From Coriaria nepalensis (taxonomy: Eukaryota; Streptophyta; Magnoliopsida; Cucurbitales; Coriariaceae): a stretch of 64,000 bases of DNA. Location: contig CP114485.1 of assembly GCA_027186245.1 (NCBI GenBank), forward strand, positions 1,984,001 through 2,048,000. The letters run 5' to 3'. The first letter of the stretch is position 1. Every line of letters starts with the position of its first letter. This document shows positions 33,491 through 47,031 of this stretch, piece after piece. Position numbers and translations under genes: made by a program. The notes under the pieces are model-generated. The model did not search any database. It worked only from the letters and a program-made list of their open reading frames with translations, and was not told the origin of the DNA.

Positions 33491-36400
33491 ATGTTTGATT
33501 GGAACGACGAAGAGGTATCTCGAAATTTTTTTTTTCAGCTTGTTAAAACTGCAAATTTTTTTTTTAATTTTTTCTCGAATTTGAGCTGAAAAAGGTGGGA
33601 AACGGCTTCCCGGTTATGCTCAGATTGCTGTTCTTTTCAGTACTAATGTGCTGCATCTGGATTTCTGTGAGATTTGTTAAGGAATTATGTACTTTCTCAC
33701 AATCACTCTGCTTATAGTGTGAATGATTTGCGAACTCTAACAGATGTTGAATTCAAACGAAATACTCATGGACATTATTTTTCCCCTGCGGGAATTCCAT
33801 CTGAACCGTTTCGATAATCAACTGCTTAAACCTAATTCATCTTCTCTCACTTGTGAATTTTATATTTGGATCTCTTATGATTTCAGCTTGCAAACATACT
33901 ATGGGGTGAGGCTGGTGACGGCGATGACCATATTGTACCCTATTCTGAGGAATGTGAGGATCATTGCAACAAGGAGCCGCAAAAAGAAGCTTCTTGCACC
34001 AAGGTTGCTGAACAAAAGCAGCCTGGGGCAAATTCTGAAATCCATGGAAGAAAGGAAAGCAGTTCCGACATTGACAAAAAAGAAGGAAATTCCAGCTCAG
34101 GACTTGGAATGGATGCTTGGGATGAGTTGTCTTTGTCTAAAGATTCCAAAGCTGATCAGAACTCTATGGGTACTAATGTATCTGCCAAACTAACTGAAAT
34201 TCGTAGATATCTGGATATGTTTGTGTGCATGACTTGAGATACAATTTAAGATTCTTTATCTGAATATTGTTTCTAACAATACGTCTTTTGACAGCAGAGA
34301 CGACTCATCCTGATAAAGATGCAGAAGTTTATCAAAAAACACATGAAGTTAAAGAACAAGGTGATTTTGTCGACTATGGGTGGGATAACATAGGAAGCTT
34401 TGATGATCTTGATCAAATTTTCAGGTAATGCGTGACGATCCCATGGTTATCATAATTTTCCTTTCATACCAATCAGGATCCATTTACCTCCTTATTAGGG
34501 GAAAAAGAAAAAAAAGAAGAAGTAATATTTATCAGTTTCCCAAATCTCACTAGTGATAAATTTGCAGCGATGATGACCCAGTATTTGGCCGTGCATGTCT
34601 TGGAAATGCCAATGAACTATGGTCTTCTTCAAAAGATGTAACTAAAAGCCCAGTAAAATCCTTTCCAACATCTGCAGACTCACCAAGTGTAGATTCAGGA
34701 AGGACTGCACCAGAACATGTGGATCATAAAATGGAATATAGGCAACAACACAGCCACTCATTTAGTCTTGACTATGGGAAGATCAATGACCCAGCTTCCC
34801 ATTTTTTGCATGGTGCAAATGAGATCCTGAAGAATATAGATTATGCTGGAGGTACAAGTAGGCCTCAAGTGAACCAGGTACTGGGAGTAGACTCCTATTG
34901 TTTAGACTGTAAAAGCCGTCTTCAATTTCTCTTGACCCAGTAAACTAAAGGAGTGCTTTTAATTTTATTCTTTTCCAGAGAGTGGACACTGTGGGAAAAT
35001 CCACTGCACCCCCTCACCTAATGGTTGACAATGTTGGGACCACCAATTTGTTAGATGAGGTATTAAGCTGCTTTATGGGTTCCTTATATTTCCCCAACAC
35101 ATCAATAATCAACATCCTTTTTGAGTTGCTTCTTTCCTCTATATATAGATTGGCGGGCAGAAAAAGCTGTTGAAATTTCGGAAAAAGTTGGAGGAGAAAA
35201 AGGAGGGGAAAATCTTGCAAGGTTATCATGGTAATTGGTCTTCGTCAACAAACCCACCTGGACAATTCGAGAACCAGTTGGCACCAACAGCATCAAGATC
35301 TTCTCATTCTTCTGTTCTTGTTCCACATGGGCAGATTCAAGGACATGAGCTTTTTAAGTACCAGCAAATTTCCAACCCATTTATGCACTATTCCACTTAT
35401 CAATCCCTTTCCAATCCATATCCCATGATGCCTCTTCTATCGCAAATTCATCCTGTGGAACTTCAGCATCAACCTGCATTATCTCCATTTGACATTTCTC
35501 ACAATGTGAGTCACACACGCAAGTCAGTGGATAATACAATGAAACCTCTGACTATGACACCTCAAGAAAAACTTGAAAAGCTTAGGAGGCGGCAACAAAT
35601 GCAGGCTATGCTTGCCATCCAGAAGCAACATCAACAGTTGAGTCAACAGGTACCTTGTACTAGTCCATCCATCTCTCAAAAGTGTTCCCAAGAAATTCAA
35701 ATTCAGAACTTTGAGAAAGCTGATCCTGAAGCTGAAGTTATGAGCACCATAGAGCCCAACTCTCCATCAGAGCAAGATGATTCTAATACTGTCTCTTTGG
35801 CCATTGATGGTTGTGCAGTTGAGGATACAATCCTCTACAGGCTTCAAGAAAATGTCTCAAAGGTATACTTGACTTGCAAAATGGATTATTTTTCCTACTA
35901 GAATCTACTGGACTTTAGTTACAATACCAGAGCAATGTTTTTACTACAGCTGGACATGAAAATCAGACTTTGTATACGGGATAGCTTGTTCCGGTTGGCA
36001 CAAAATGCAATGCAAAGACGTTTTGCTAGTGATACAAGCAGTACCAACAAAGCAAGAAGGGATAAGCTTGAAGTTCTTCCCAAAGGAGAAATCGATGGTC
36101 GAAGCGGGTCAGTAATTCCAACTCAATTCTTATTCTCTACGTCATCAAGATGGGTAAATTTTATTCATTCGCTTCACTCATTGTCTCATTGAATTGTGTA
36201 TATAACCAAGTATTTTACTATTTTACTACTAATTGGTTTATGGGAGAGAAAACTAATTGGATGGTGGGTTGCCACATTAGTTCGTCGTCAATTGGAAACT
36301 CGAATAGTCGTAATCACTTGCAGATGCATTTTTTCGTAAAAGAATACTAGGCTCGGGAACGCATTCTCCAATCATTTTATGTATTTGAGCATAAAAGATT

Positions 36401-36848
36401 TGCATAATTGTGCACACTTTCGTTTCCCATCTTTTCTTGGACCATACAATATTTCAGAGATGCTGGAATGCCTGACATGGAAACAGAGACGAACCCCATT
36501 GATCGAACTGTAGCTCATTTGCTGTTTCATCAGCCATCAGTTTTATCAGGAAAACATCCAGATGGACCCGAATCACCCATTTCTCAAATGTCATATGATC
36601 GCAAAACTGCAGGCTCAGTAAATCTGCCCATTGGGAGCTTTTCTCGAAGTTCAAAGCACAAACTTACCTTCTCTCAGCAAGGATCCAGGACCTCTTGTTC
36701 CATGGCTGAACCGCAGCATGTAGATCAGCTCAAGACCAGTCCTTGCAAAGATACTTCAGAGAATGCATCAAATAATGGGCCTGCAGAGAATGCACTCTTT
36801 TGGAGTTTGAAGCCTTCAACGATGAAAGATGCATCTCATAATAATTAA
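33491..36848 (+). CDS. LNK2: Clock coactivator LNK2
   Basis: Eight exons: 33491-33514, 33887-34169, 34295-34424, 34568-34877, 34979-35059, 35149-35862, 35950-36107 and 36458-36848, giving about 696 residues. It starts MFDWNDEELANILWGE as in LNK2. Other matching blocks are DFVDYGWDNIGSFDDLDQIF, ELWSSSKDVTKSP, MTPQEKLEKLRRRQQMQAML, LYRLQENVSKLDMKIRLCIRDSLFRLA and NPIDRTVAHLLFHQP, the last two in the conserved C-terminal region. LNK proteins are nuclear adaptors that bind RVE8-type MYB factors and activate evening clock genes (PRR5, TOC1). The exon 2 donor at 34170 is the least certain junction: it was chosen because it alone keeps the frame into exon 3 without a novel extension. The protein is otherwise disordered and Ser/Gln rich. 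Confidence 0.92.
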
Positions 36849-38366
36849 TTTTTTTTCCCACAAGGGTAATTCATTCCTCTATCTCTTCCATGCCTATTGA
36901 CAGCTTCTCATGCTTGATCATATCTGATTTAGTGTTAATTTTAGTGAGTTTATTATATTATCTATCAGCATAGTGGATCTCATAAACTGCATGTCGAAGC
37001 TACAACCTCGGAAACATGGATCGGGGCAAAGGATCTCTTAAAGAAGTTCCAACTCTCGGACATTTCTTTGTTTAAAAATTTGAGAGGATATAAAGTTAGG
37101 CTACGTACTATTTAAAACAACTTGACTGGTTTTGTATTCGTTAACGTATCTACACGAATGAAGACTGGGGATGTACAGAAGTTAATACTGTTAACCACTA
37201 TTGAACTCTTTAAGCATGTTGAGCTTGAGCTTTGAAGACAAAGCATGCCAGACTAGATAGACAAGGCAGGCACTACTTAATTCAGAATGCTAATTTTGCA
37301 TAACTGGGTTTGACGAGTAAAAACTTGAAAGAAAGGAACAATTTTGCATCTACTATTCTAATAAATGAAATTTTAGTATATTTATTTAATTTTATCAGAT
37401 TTTATTTATATAAAATAATTATTTAAAAAACTTTTTTTTTTCTGATTCAAATTCGATCTACAGATTATTTGTCAGAAGAAAACAAAAGAGATTTCATGAT
37501 TCATTGTCGGATAAGAACAAGATGAAAGTAGATAGATTGTTTTGTTTATGTTTGGAAAATTTTTAATTTTTAATTTTTTTTAATATTTATTGAAAAATAA
37601 AAAAACAAAAATTAAATACGAAGGAGCGAATAAGGGCCCACCTGATTTGATTTTTCTCTATGAGCTTACCGACGAAAGTCTTCTCTCTCTCTCTCTCGAT
37701 CTGCTGCTTTAATTTGAACTTGTTCGGCTCGGAGACGCGCAAGTTCTCTCCTTTACTGTATCACAAGGAAGCTCTTCGTCAGCTACCGAATTTCTCATTT
37801 GGTCCATCGCACTTTCCAATGCATCTTTGATTCAATTCGGAGCCATTGTTTCATTTGTTCCAGGTAGATTCATCTTTCTGAGCGAGCGATTCTTAACGAT
37901 TTATGGAAAGGCGGATGTTTTTCCAGTGTGAAATTTGACTTTCATGTGCTCTAGATCTAAAGGTCGGTTCTTTCGTTTAATTTCAACGTGATTCCTGTGT
38001 ATTTGCTTAGGGTTCATCTAAGGATCTCGGTTTATCTACTTTGCATCTTCCTCATCATCTTTAATTTCGTTGTATCCGTGTATGTTTGTAAAAGCTTCTT
38101 GCTTATGAGATGTGTGATTTATTAGCCCTCGTTTATTTGCTACTGCGACTGCTTCTTTTTGATTAGGGATATAGTTTCTATGATCCTTTATAATTATTCA
38201 CTTCAGTCTATTTGTTTGATTTGTAAACTGTTCTCTTCTTCTTATAACTCAGTTCCTAGCCGACTGGATTTTCTGAGCTAATTAAAATGTTGAATGTAGT
38301 TATTTATCTTTGAAAAGGCCTTTTTCGTGTGTTAATTAATCAATGTGTGTTCTTGGAAATAGAAGC
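36849..38366. other. Spacer and SINAT leader
   Basis: LNK2 3' UTR, AT-rich sequence (37370-37620), then a CT run at 37681-37700 and the probable SINAT leader. A leader intron is likely, with an acceptor ending at 38362, four bases before the chosen ATG. No other gene is seen. Confidence 0.5.
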
Positions 38367-39713
38367 ATGGCATCTGGAAATCCTTACTTTAACGACATGC
38401 GGAGTGAACCAGAGGTGATCGATCCTCCTCAAATCGAAGACATTGTGGATGTGGGTGAAAGCGTGAATGATTCTTCTCTGGGTGTACTAAAATCGAATGT
38501 AATAGTTTCCAGCAGTGTTCGTGAGCTATTGGAATGCCCTGTCTGCTTGAATGCTATGTACCCTCCTATTCATCAGGTTGATAACTTTTTTCTTATTTGG
38601 CATTTTATGTTGACTGATTCCTTGAAAAGTCAGAGTAGTGTAATCAGCCATGGGAGGTTTATAATGTATGATTAAAAGAGACTGGAATATAGAACTTGGG
38701 ATGAGTTATGGTTGCTAGAGAATTTTTGCTCATTCATTGCCGTTCTCCCTTGTTGCAGTGTTCAAATGGTCACACTTTGTGCTCTGATTGCAAGCCTAGG
38801 GTGCACAACCGGTGCCCCACTTGCAGGCACGAGCTAGGCAATATCAGATGTCTTGCATTGGAGAAGGTGGCTGCATCTCTAGATCTTCCTTGTAAATATC
38901 ATACTTTTGGTTGCCTTGGGATATACCCCTACTACAGCAAGCTGAAACATGAATCTCAGTGTGCCTATAGACCTTATAACTGCCCCTATGCCGGATCAGA
39001 ATGCACAGTCATTGGTGATATACCATATTTGGTTGCCCACCTCAAAGATGATCACAAAGTGGACATGCACGATGGGAGCACTTTCAACCATCGCTATGTC
39101 AAATCTCATCCACAAGAGGTTGAAAATGCCACATGGATGCTAACGGTATTCCTCTCCTATATATACTAGAAATTCATAAATATCATGTCGAACAGTAATA
39201 GTTGTTGTATGCCAATGCTGAGTTCCTAAGTAGAATTCTAATTGTTTTATGAATATGCCATTATAATGAGCATAGTCCAAAAAATAGCTCTTCCTACTCA
39301 ATGGACTAGGGTATTTATAGCCATTACAGATTTTGCTGGAAAACTTTGCACTTGGTCTGTAACTCGATACTCTGCTTGTTGGGTGATTTTAGGTCTTCAG
39401 CTGCTTCGGTCAGTATTTTTGCCTGCACTTTGAAGCATTTCAACTGGGAATGGCTCCTGTCTACATTGCTTTCCTGCGTTTTATGGGTGATGATACTGAG
39501 GCAAAGAACTACAGCTACAGTCTAGAGGTGGGTGGAAATGGGAGGAAGTTGATTTGGCAAGGAGTTCCAAGGAGTATAAGGGACAGTCACCGGAAAGTAC
39601 GGGACAGTTTTGATGGTCTGATAATTCAATGCAACATGGCTCTCTTCTTCTCAGGCGGGGATAGGAAGGAGCTAAAGCTTAGAGTGACTGGCAGGATTTG
39701 GAAAGAACAGTAA
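38367..39713 (+). CDS. SINAT: SINA-type RING E3 ubiquitin ligase
   Basis: Three exons: 38367-38576, 38759-39145 and 39393-39713, giving 305 residues, typical of plant SINATs. The RING domain (about residues 59-95) is C3HC4: CPVC, then CSNGHTLCSDC and CPTC. A SIAH-type double zinc finger follows (PCKYHTFGC, SQCAYRPYNCPYAGSEC, HLKDDH), then the TRAF-like substrate-binding domain (MLTVFSCFGQYFCLHFEAFQ to LRVTGRIWKEQ). SINATs dimerise, ubiquitinate partners and act in autophagy, auxin, ABA and light signalling. The start at 38367 follows a likely leader splice acceptor; an in-frame ATG at 38343 lies in the presumed leader intron. I cannot assign a SINAT number with confidence. Confidence 0.94.
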
Positions 39714-41156
39714 CTGCTGCATCTATCTCTTCTCAAAGCTTATCCTTTTCCTCTCACCTTCTTAAGAGTGTATACTGAGTACTTAGTTAGCGGTCGCTTT
39801 CAGTATAAGGTGCTGTCAGTAAATCTTCTAGTTATGTGTTTTTTGGAAACTAGGAAGCAAGTTCTCTTTGCTGTTAGATCCAATGCATGAACGAATTGGA
39901 ACCTGTATCTTTCCTGTCCCCCTCTCATGAATGAAATTTTCCTCTCTCTCTCTCTCTCTCTCTTCCCTTTTTTTTTTTTTTCCTCTCTAAATTAATAATT
40001 TTAATATGACAGTATCCACTAATCCGACAATTAATTTGAATTTTAAAGTCAGAGATCGACCGACAAAGGGGAGAGACATACAAGTCAGGTTAGAATCGGT
40101 CCTTACATTGTATATTTAATTTGTCATAATTTAGAATTCAGATTAATCCAAAAAAGGATTCAAATATTTATAAGATATCATGTTATTTCATATAAATATA
40201 TTTTTTTTTATTAAAAGACATTGATATGTTATGTACGACTGATTCAGATTAATCTAAATCTGGAGATTAAAAACAAGTTAAGAAATTATGACCGAATCCT
40301 ACCTACGAATCCTCATATTCTTCGACGTGCGGCTCTCAGCTCTCTACCCCAAAAGGAGTTCACTTTGTTTTTTGTTTTGTTTTTTTGGCCAAAAGGAGTT
40401 GACTTTATCAACCAAGTTGACAAGAAACCATCTTTTTTTATCTATTTTATGAATATTTCTCTTTCAGTTTATCATAATTCTAACTAGTAAGTCAATGCAT
40501 ATATTGGATATGGATACCTGGGGGGGGGGGGGGGGGAACATATGAAAGCTTTGTTGACAACCAGTGAAATTAGAAACATCCCCTAAATATCGATTTTGGG
40601 CACTTTGACTTCAATGGTGGGCTTCCCAATATTTTCTCAGGAAACAATAAACCAAAAAAAAAAAAAAAAAAGACAGATTATTGTAAGAGATTGTAATTGA
40701 CTTTTCCTGAAGACCGGAGATGGTTGGCTCAAGTGCTCAAGCGTAAAACTTCCTCCATTTTTCTGTTGGATTTATACTCAGCTCCGACCTTGGAAACCAT
40801 TTGTGTTCAATTGATGTCAGCTTTCATCCGTATATGTAAAAACCCAATCTTTTCCTTTATTTAGCTTTTTTTGTTTTTCTGTAACTATGAATCCAATTAC
40901 CCTTTTGCATATTGGCTCCCGATTCTTACCTTTCTTTTCTTTTCTTCTCCTCGTTTCATGCAGGGAAGGAGGATTAACCTAATTTCTATCGCGCATCTTC
41001 TCGTCTTCCCTCGTTATTGGAGAAAGTTTTTGGTAGAATCTTCTTACGTAAACTTTCCTACCCTCGGAACAAATTTTTATTTTGTTAAATTTTTGGTCTT
41101 CCCCATTTGAATGATGAGATAGTAGCATTTGGGCCTGAGACTATCTGAAGCTGGAG
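39714..41156. other. Spacer between SINAT and ArfGAP genes
   Basis: SINAT 3' UTR with a CT run at 39943-39961, AT-rich DNA, a G17 run at 40520-40536 and an A17 run near 40654. A leader exon of the ArfGAP gene may start near 40930. No gene seen. Confidence 0.5.
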
Positions 41157-43358
41157 ATGTCAACAATGAACCAAACCTCTGATCTTAACCATGTTTCTGG
41201 TATTCATTCTCTTTTTCGGCGTATGCTTTTCTTGGTGTTTATGAGAAAGATAACATCTTTCATGTTCTTTGTAGATGTAGGTATTTTGTGAAAAAATAAA
41301 TGCTTTTACTCCTACCAACATGGAATATTTAGGATGACAAATCTCTTCGTAATTGTGAAAACCTTGCATACTACTCAATTTGACGTATGGAATTTCAGAT
41401 AATTGATTCGCATAATTGCATAATTAAATTAGCTTTGCACATGCTTTATATCTTTCTAGTGAAAGTTATAATACTTCTTCGAGTAGGGGATTTTGGATTT
41501 TAGATATATTTTTTTAATATATATCATGAGGGTTTCATTATATTTCTTGAAATGTTTGATTTATAGATTCAGGGGCGATTTGTCTATATGATCTCTTGTA
41601 TTCGGATTCAAACTCACCGAGGTGTTACTGGGAAACATCTCAAAGGACATATACCGGTATTGTTAGCTTTACTACTAGAATGTCCGAATCATTTCCTCTT
41701 GATCCATGTGGGTCTACCTTATCCAAATAGAATTTTAGTGAAAATTGTTTTGTTTGTAATTTAATCAGGTATGCAAAAGAGGCTAGAGGACCTGTTGAGT
41801 CAATCAGGCAATGAGCTCTGTGCAGATTGTGGGTCACCAGATCCCAAATGGGTGTAAGTTTAAATATTCTACAATCATTTAATGGGATTTTTTCGGCACA
41901 AAAATTGTTTCAATGTGTTCGACCCTGCAAATTGGTGGGATACAGGTCTCTTAATCTGGGGGCATTGATCTGCATCAAATGCTCTGGAGTACACAGAAGC
42001 CTTGGTGTTCATATCTCTAAAGTCCTGTCTGTAAATCTAGATGAATGGACAGATGAACAAATAGATACCGTGATGAGTATTGGCGGAAATTCGAATGTAA
42101 ATAAGAAGTATGAAGCTTGCATCCCAGGAGACATCATGAAACCAAAATCAGATTCCTCAACAAAGGACCGCAAGGATTTTATAAGGTAATTGGTTGTCTA
42201 GTTATTCCTTTTCTTAAGGTGGAAAAAGAAAAAGAAAAAGGTTCCAACTTTATATGTTCTTGGGTTATTGCAGAAGAAAATATGATCTGCAAGAGTTCTT
42301 AAGCTCAGATGATCAATGTTCTTGCCCTTATCCACCACTTCACAAAAGGACTTCATACAGCTCCACAAAACCTTCAAGCAAGCAAAGCGGCCAGGATAAG
42401 AAAAAACACGACAAAAATGGAAGCAGACATCTTATCGGGAATGCATTTCGTCAGAGCCGGGGAAGAAAAGATCCCAACCATTGTTCCAAGAGGAGTAACT
42501 CGTTGGTAAGGAGCAAATCCAAACTACCTAACCCTGTTTTGTATAGTATTGTATCTTTCAATTTATATGCTTCTTTTGTACCTTTTTGTTTGTAGGCGGG
42601 TATGGTAGAATTTGTTGGTTTGATAAAGGTCAATGTGGTCAAGGGTACAGACCTAGCTATCCGGGATGTGATGACCAGCGATCCTTACGTAATTCTTGCA
42701 TTGGGTAACCAGGTCGGCCTCTTTTGCATAAACTTTGAAACTACACAACGTTTCTTTTCCATTACAAATTGTGATTTAAGATTCCACACTAATATTAGTT
42801 ACTTCGTATAAAAAATTTCTTTCCCTTTGCAGTCTGTGAAAACGCGAGTAATAAAGAATAGTCTTAATCCAATATGGAACGAGAGCTTAATGTTATCGAT
42901 CCCAGACCAGATTCCTCCTCTAAAAGTGGTATGATTTTTATTTTTCCATTTGTGATAAGAACCAAAATCATGATTAAGCATCATTATGGCACACACTATA
43001 GCAGTTTACAAACTGCAGTTTATGAAACTTGACTTTTAAATGTGATTTGAATGGACATGTTTTGATGGTGGTCTTGCAGTTTGTATATGACAAGGATACA
43101 TTCAAAACGGACGATTTTATGGGAGATGCCGAGATTGACATTCTGCCACTGCTGAATGCAGCAAAAGCATACGAAAGCAGCACGACGGATTCAATGCTGG
43201 TAGGGAAGTGGATAGCGAATGACGAAAACGCCCTCATAGAAGATGGAATCATAAACCTTGTAGATGGGAAGGTCAAGCAAACAGTGTCTCTAAGGTTGCA
43301 GAATGTAGAAAGAGGTGTTCTAGATATAGAACTAGAATGTGTCCCTCTCACTCAATAG
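41157..43358 (+). CDS. AGD12: ArfGAP with C2 domain (AGD11/12/13 type)
   Basis: Seven exons: 41157-41199, 41769-41853, 41946-42185, 42274-42505, 42596-42712, 42833-42928 and 43080-43358, giving 363 residues. The N-terminal ArfGAP domain has the CX2CX16CX2C zinc finger (CADC ... CIKC) and the arginine finger in GVHRSLGVHIS. A basic, Ser/Lys-rich linker follows (about residues 125-190). The C-terminal C2 domain starts GLIKVNVVKGTDLAIRDVMTSDPYV, with calcium-binding Asp residues retained in the loops, and FVYDKDTFKTDDFMGDAEI. It stimulates GTP hydrolysis by ARF GTPases; the C2 domain binds phosphoinositide membranes, and in Arabidopsis AGD12 affects gravitropism. The assignment within AGD11/12/13 is a best guess. 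Confidence 0.91.
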
Positions 43359-44659
43359 TAAGCCGCTGCAAATGCACAGTAGTTTCATTGCAAATTCAGA
43401 TCAAATAGATATGTAGCACCGGTGGTGTTTGTGTTACTTCAGGCACTTGTTTTTGGCTTGTAAATTTGGAGCCGTGAGCCATCGCCGTTTCCCTATGACA
43501 TGCTCTTTGAAGAATTTTCTCTTTCTTTTTTAACCGTCTAATTGATTTTCAATCATTTGTAGTCATATTTCTCACAACTTTATCCACTCTGTCTCGCTCT
43601 GCCTCTAGTTTTTACTGGTTCTCGAGAATCTGACCAGACAGACCGAAACAGCTCCATATACAATTCTCCATGTCTCAAAGTCTTAACACAGTTTTCAAGT
43701 AATGTATTAAAGGGTTTCAAGCATATAATGGAGTGTTGGTTCATTTCATCCAGAAGAATGATAAAAAAAAAAAAGGGTTCTCTAATTTGTAATAAAATCA
43801 AACCAAATTGAGGATTGCTATTCATTTCACTTACATTCTTAAAATGACTAGTCATTCTCCATTTTCAACAAACAAAAACGGTTCTCTATTTTTTAATAAA
43901 ATCAAAACCAAATTGAGAATGCTATTCATTTTACGTACATTCCCTCCCTAAATGCTCACCTGAAAAACATTCCAGTAATTTTAGACTTTTTAAAACAATA
44001 ACCCTTTCATCACAATCACTTGTTTTTTTCCCCCATATTCAAGAACACCACACAGAGAGAGAACACGAAATAGGTCATAATCATTTGAGTTATAGCTATA
44101 GGAGCTTTATGTACATAGTTCACTACAATAAAGGGTGAAATTATTGCAGGAGTACTAAACAGGGGGAGATTACAATTATGCATTAGTACTACAAGAAAAA
44201 GGGAATCCAAGAACAGTATCTGGGAATTGAACAAACCCATTTTCATTAATTAAAAGTTACATCAATTTTGCAGCATATGCAATTTTCATTTTCAGTAAAT
44301 ACTAGCTAAATATTTACATTCCCATAGAGAGGAAACACTCCACCCTTCTGTATCAAACACAACTACAATACACATATCATTTTTTTATGTTTTTTTTTTG
44401 GCATTTTGATAACAAATACTATTATCCAAAATGCTGTTCATTGAGTACATAAACATCAGTTCCCTACTGATGAACACCAGGAAAAGAACGTAAGACATTA
44501 AGCCCCCCAACCCAGAAAAAGAAACGAAAGAAAACTTGAAATCCCAAATACTAGAGCAAAGTCAAGACCTTTATATTAATAGTACCCATCTTCATGAGAT
44601 TATTTATCATAAAGGAGAGAAAAGCATCTAAAGAATACGCACCGATTCGAGAGGAGCAT
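43359..44659. other. Convergent spacer, ArfGAP to glutaredoxin-like
   Basis: 3' UTRs of the two converging genes with AT-rich DNA between. A sequence near 43740-43850 (GGTTCTC, ATAAAATCAAACCAAATTGAG) recurs in diverged form near 43875-43930, a small local duplication. No gene seen. Confidence 0.5.
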
Positions 44660-45469
44660 TCAATGACCACAATCTGAACATCGTATTAAACCATTTTCAT
44701 TGCACTCCAAGCATCTCTTCAATACACCTTCATCCTCATCAAATAACTTTCTACTCCCACTACAGTTCATACAAGGAAGAAACCTCACATCCCCACAACT
44801 CTCACACACAAATCCGGGTTTCTGCACTGGAAACCCTTCAAGAGTCTTGGCCAATTCACCCACTTCAAAGAGTTGCTTGATCACGTCAGACCCTCCTATG
44901 TACTTGCCTCTAATAAACACCTGAGGCAAACTCACATTCTTCTCCGCCAAGACACTCTGCAATTCTTTCCTATAGGCAGAGTCCATGGATACATCGCGTT
45001 CATCGATCCACACCCTGAATCCTCGGAATATCATCCTCACAGCGTAGCAATCTTCATAAGTCCTTCGAACTCCTCGTAAACTAGTGAAATACACAACAAT
45101 TCGATCTTCTGAGGCAGGCAACCGAAATGAAGGGGCGGATACGAAAGATTTCGTAGGCTTTAGTTTACTTAGCAATTGGGATTGAGATTCGCTTGTACCT
45201 GGAGATGCAATTTTGGGGGATTCGAATTTATCGCGGAGCTTCCTGACCTTGCCTTTGATCGAAGTGGTAGCGGACCAGACCGATTCTAACGGATTGTAAA
45301 ACTTCTTGACGGAATCGGTGCGGGTGAGGGAAGATTGATGATGGTAGGGTTTCTGGGAAGGGTCGAGAGATTTCCAATTGAGGGTAAGCGAACGATTGAA
45401 GAAGGAAGAAGAAGAGGACTTGGGAACCTTGGCCAAAACACCAACCTCCCCGCTATCCGATTCTTCCAT
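44660..45469 (-). CDS. Glutaredoxin-like protein with C-terminal four-CXXC zinc finger
   Basis: Single exon, 269 residues. The N-terminal half is disordered and Ser-rich. The glutaredoxin fold (about residues 120-215) runs from RIVVYFTSLRGVRRTYEDC to LPQVFIRGKYIGGSDVIKQL. The usual CPYC/CC active site is replaced (SLRG at the equivalent position), as is typical of this plant subfamily (At5g39865 type), so classic thiol reductase activity is doubtful. The end carries four CXXC pairs (CESC, CMNC, CLEC, CSDC), a DnaJ-like zinc finger. The start is the first ATG in frame at 45469; the open frame extends upstream only from a non-ATG codon. The substrate is unknown. Confidence 0.88.
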   Translation of the reverse strand: MEESDSGEVGVLAKVPKSSSSSFFNRSLTLNWKSLDPSQKPYHHQSSLTRTDSVKKFYNPLESVWSATTSIKGKVRKLRDKFESPKIASPGTSESQSQLLSKLKPTKSFVSAPSFRLPASEDRIVVYFTSLRGVRRTYEDCYAVRMIFRGFRVWIDERDVSMDSAYRKELQSVLAEKNVSLPQVFIRGKYIGGSDVIKQLFEVGELAKTLEGFPVQKPGFVCESCGDVRFLPCMNCSGSRKLFDEDEGVLKRCLECNENGLIRCSDCGH

Positions 45470-45958
45470 GGCGACTCCGAATTCCGACCGTCGGATAAAG
45501 AAGGGAGATGAGGATGATGATGACAACGCACCGCGGTGAAGACGGAGAGAAAACAAAACGATGGAGGGGAGAATTAGGCGGTGATTAGATTGTTCTAGGA
45601 TTCTGATTGGAAAAAGGGCAAAAGGAGTAACGTTTGTTTTCTGGTTTGTTTTCTGGTTTGTTTTGGGGAAATGTCAACAAATGTGAGAGAGAGAGAAGGC
45701 GTAGCTACAAAGCTAAGAATACTGTTGAAGTTATAAATAAATAAATTGATAGAGAGAGAGAGGAGAGAGGTTGTGTGGAGGCCTGTTAGGTGATGGGGTG
45801 TGAGTCGTAAGATGAGAGGGCGACACACCTCCCGCCTACCTTTAAATCCCAACACGCGCTTTGACTTTTTAGCTTTTGACTCTTTTTTATTTATTTATTT
45901 ATTTATTTTATATCAAAATTTTGGATTAATTTAAAGCTTATTTTGTTTGAGAAAACGA

Positions 45959-46005
<47 letters not shown>

Positions 46006-46964
46006 TAAATGCAACTATTTTGTACAATGTGATCCATGTGAATATAAGAGGATATAATTTTGGTCTATAAGAAATTATGGAACCCAACTCCAAACATTTT
46101 TATGTTATTTTATTACATTGACTTTTCAACTTCATTAAACGAAGAGTCAGCAAAATCCCCATCTCGCGGGGGAAGTAAAGTCAACTACGCAGTAAAGATG
46201 TCAAACATGAATGTGTTCGGAAGGAAATAACTTTCAAATCTATGTTATTAGTAGCTCCCTTGTTATTAGTAGCTCTCATGTCAACCTGCAAAATTGAATA
46301 TACAAACCATCTTCAGAATTCTAACCATATATAACACATAAATTCTTAAATAAAAATAATAATTAAGATTAAAAATAAAAATAAAAATAAAAATAAATAA
46401 AAACAGGTGATAAAATAGTAATCTTATTATTATTTTTAAAATAAGTATTTTCTTAGTTTATTTTTATAAATATCAAATTAATATTTATAAAATAAGTATA
46501 TTATTTTTAAAATACTTTAATTGAATTTTATTTATATATTTTTTAAACAAATTTATATTTATAAGAATTAGTTTGATTATAAATTTTTTTATAAATAAAA
46601 AGTCAATAATATTTAAAATATATTTATAATAAAAGTTAATCAATGTACATAATATATATTTATATAAATAAATAGAAAAATACTTAATTTTTATAAAATA
46701 AGTATTAATTAATTTTTTTTTACCAAATAATTAAAATAGCTTATTTTATAAAAATAAGAGGTCAAATTTACTTTATAAGTGCGGATTCTAAAACCTCTAG
46801 TTTGTTTTGGCGGGGCGGGCTTTACATAACCCGAAAACCTGCGACCCTCTTTGGTTCTAGGGTTTGAGAATCCGTTCTTCCAATCCACTGAAAATCCTTC
46901 CCGCTTTCATTTCGGAATTTCTCAATTTCTTACTCTCTTCTGTGTGATCTTAAGTGGGTAAAAG
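45470..46964. other. Divergent spacer, glutaredoxin-like to FY
   Basis: About 1.5 kb, strongly AT-rich from 45890 to 46770. It contains a (TTTA)n run at about 45888-45910, a (TAA)n microsatellite at 45960-46005 and (AAATA)n at about 46370-46400. The FY leader occupies about 46850-46964. No gene seen. Confidence 0.6.
45960..46005. repeat. (TAA)n microsatellite
   Basis: About fifteen TAA/AAT units in an otherwise AT-rich spacer. A likely length-variable marker. Confidence 0.9.
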
Positions 46965-46997
46965 ATGATGTATGGTGACCCTCAGCAGCAGCTCCAC

Positions 46998-47031
<34 letters not shown>

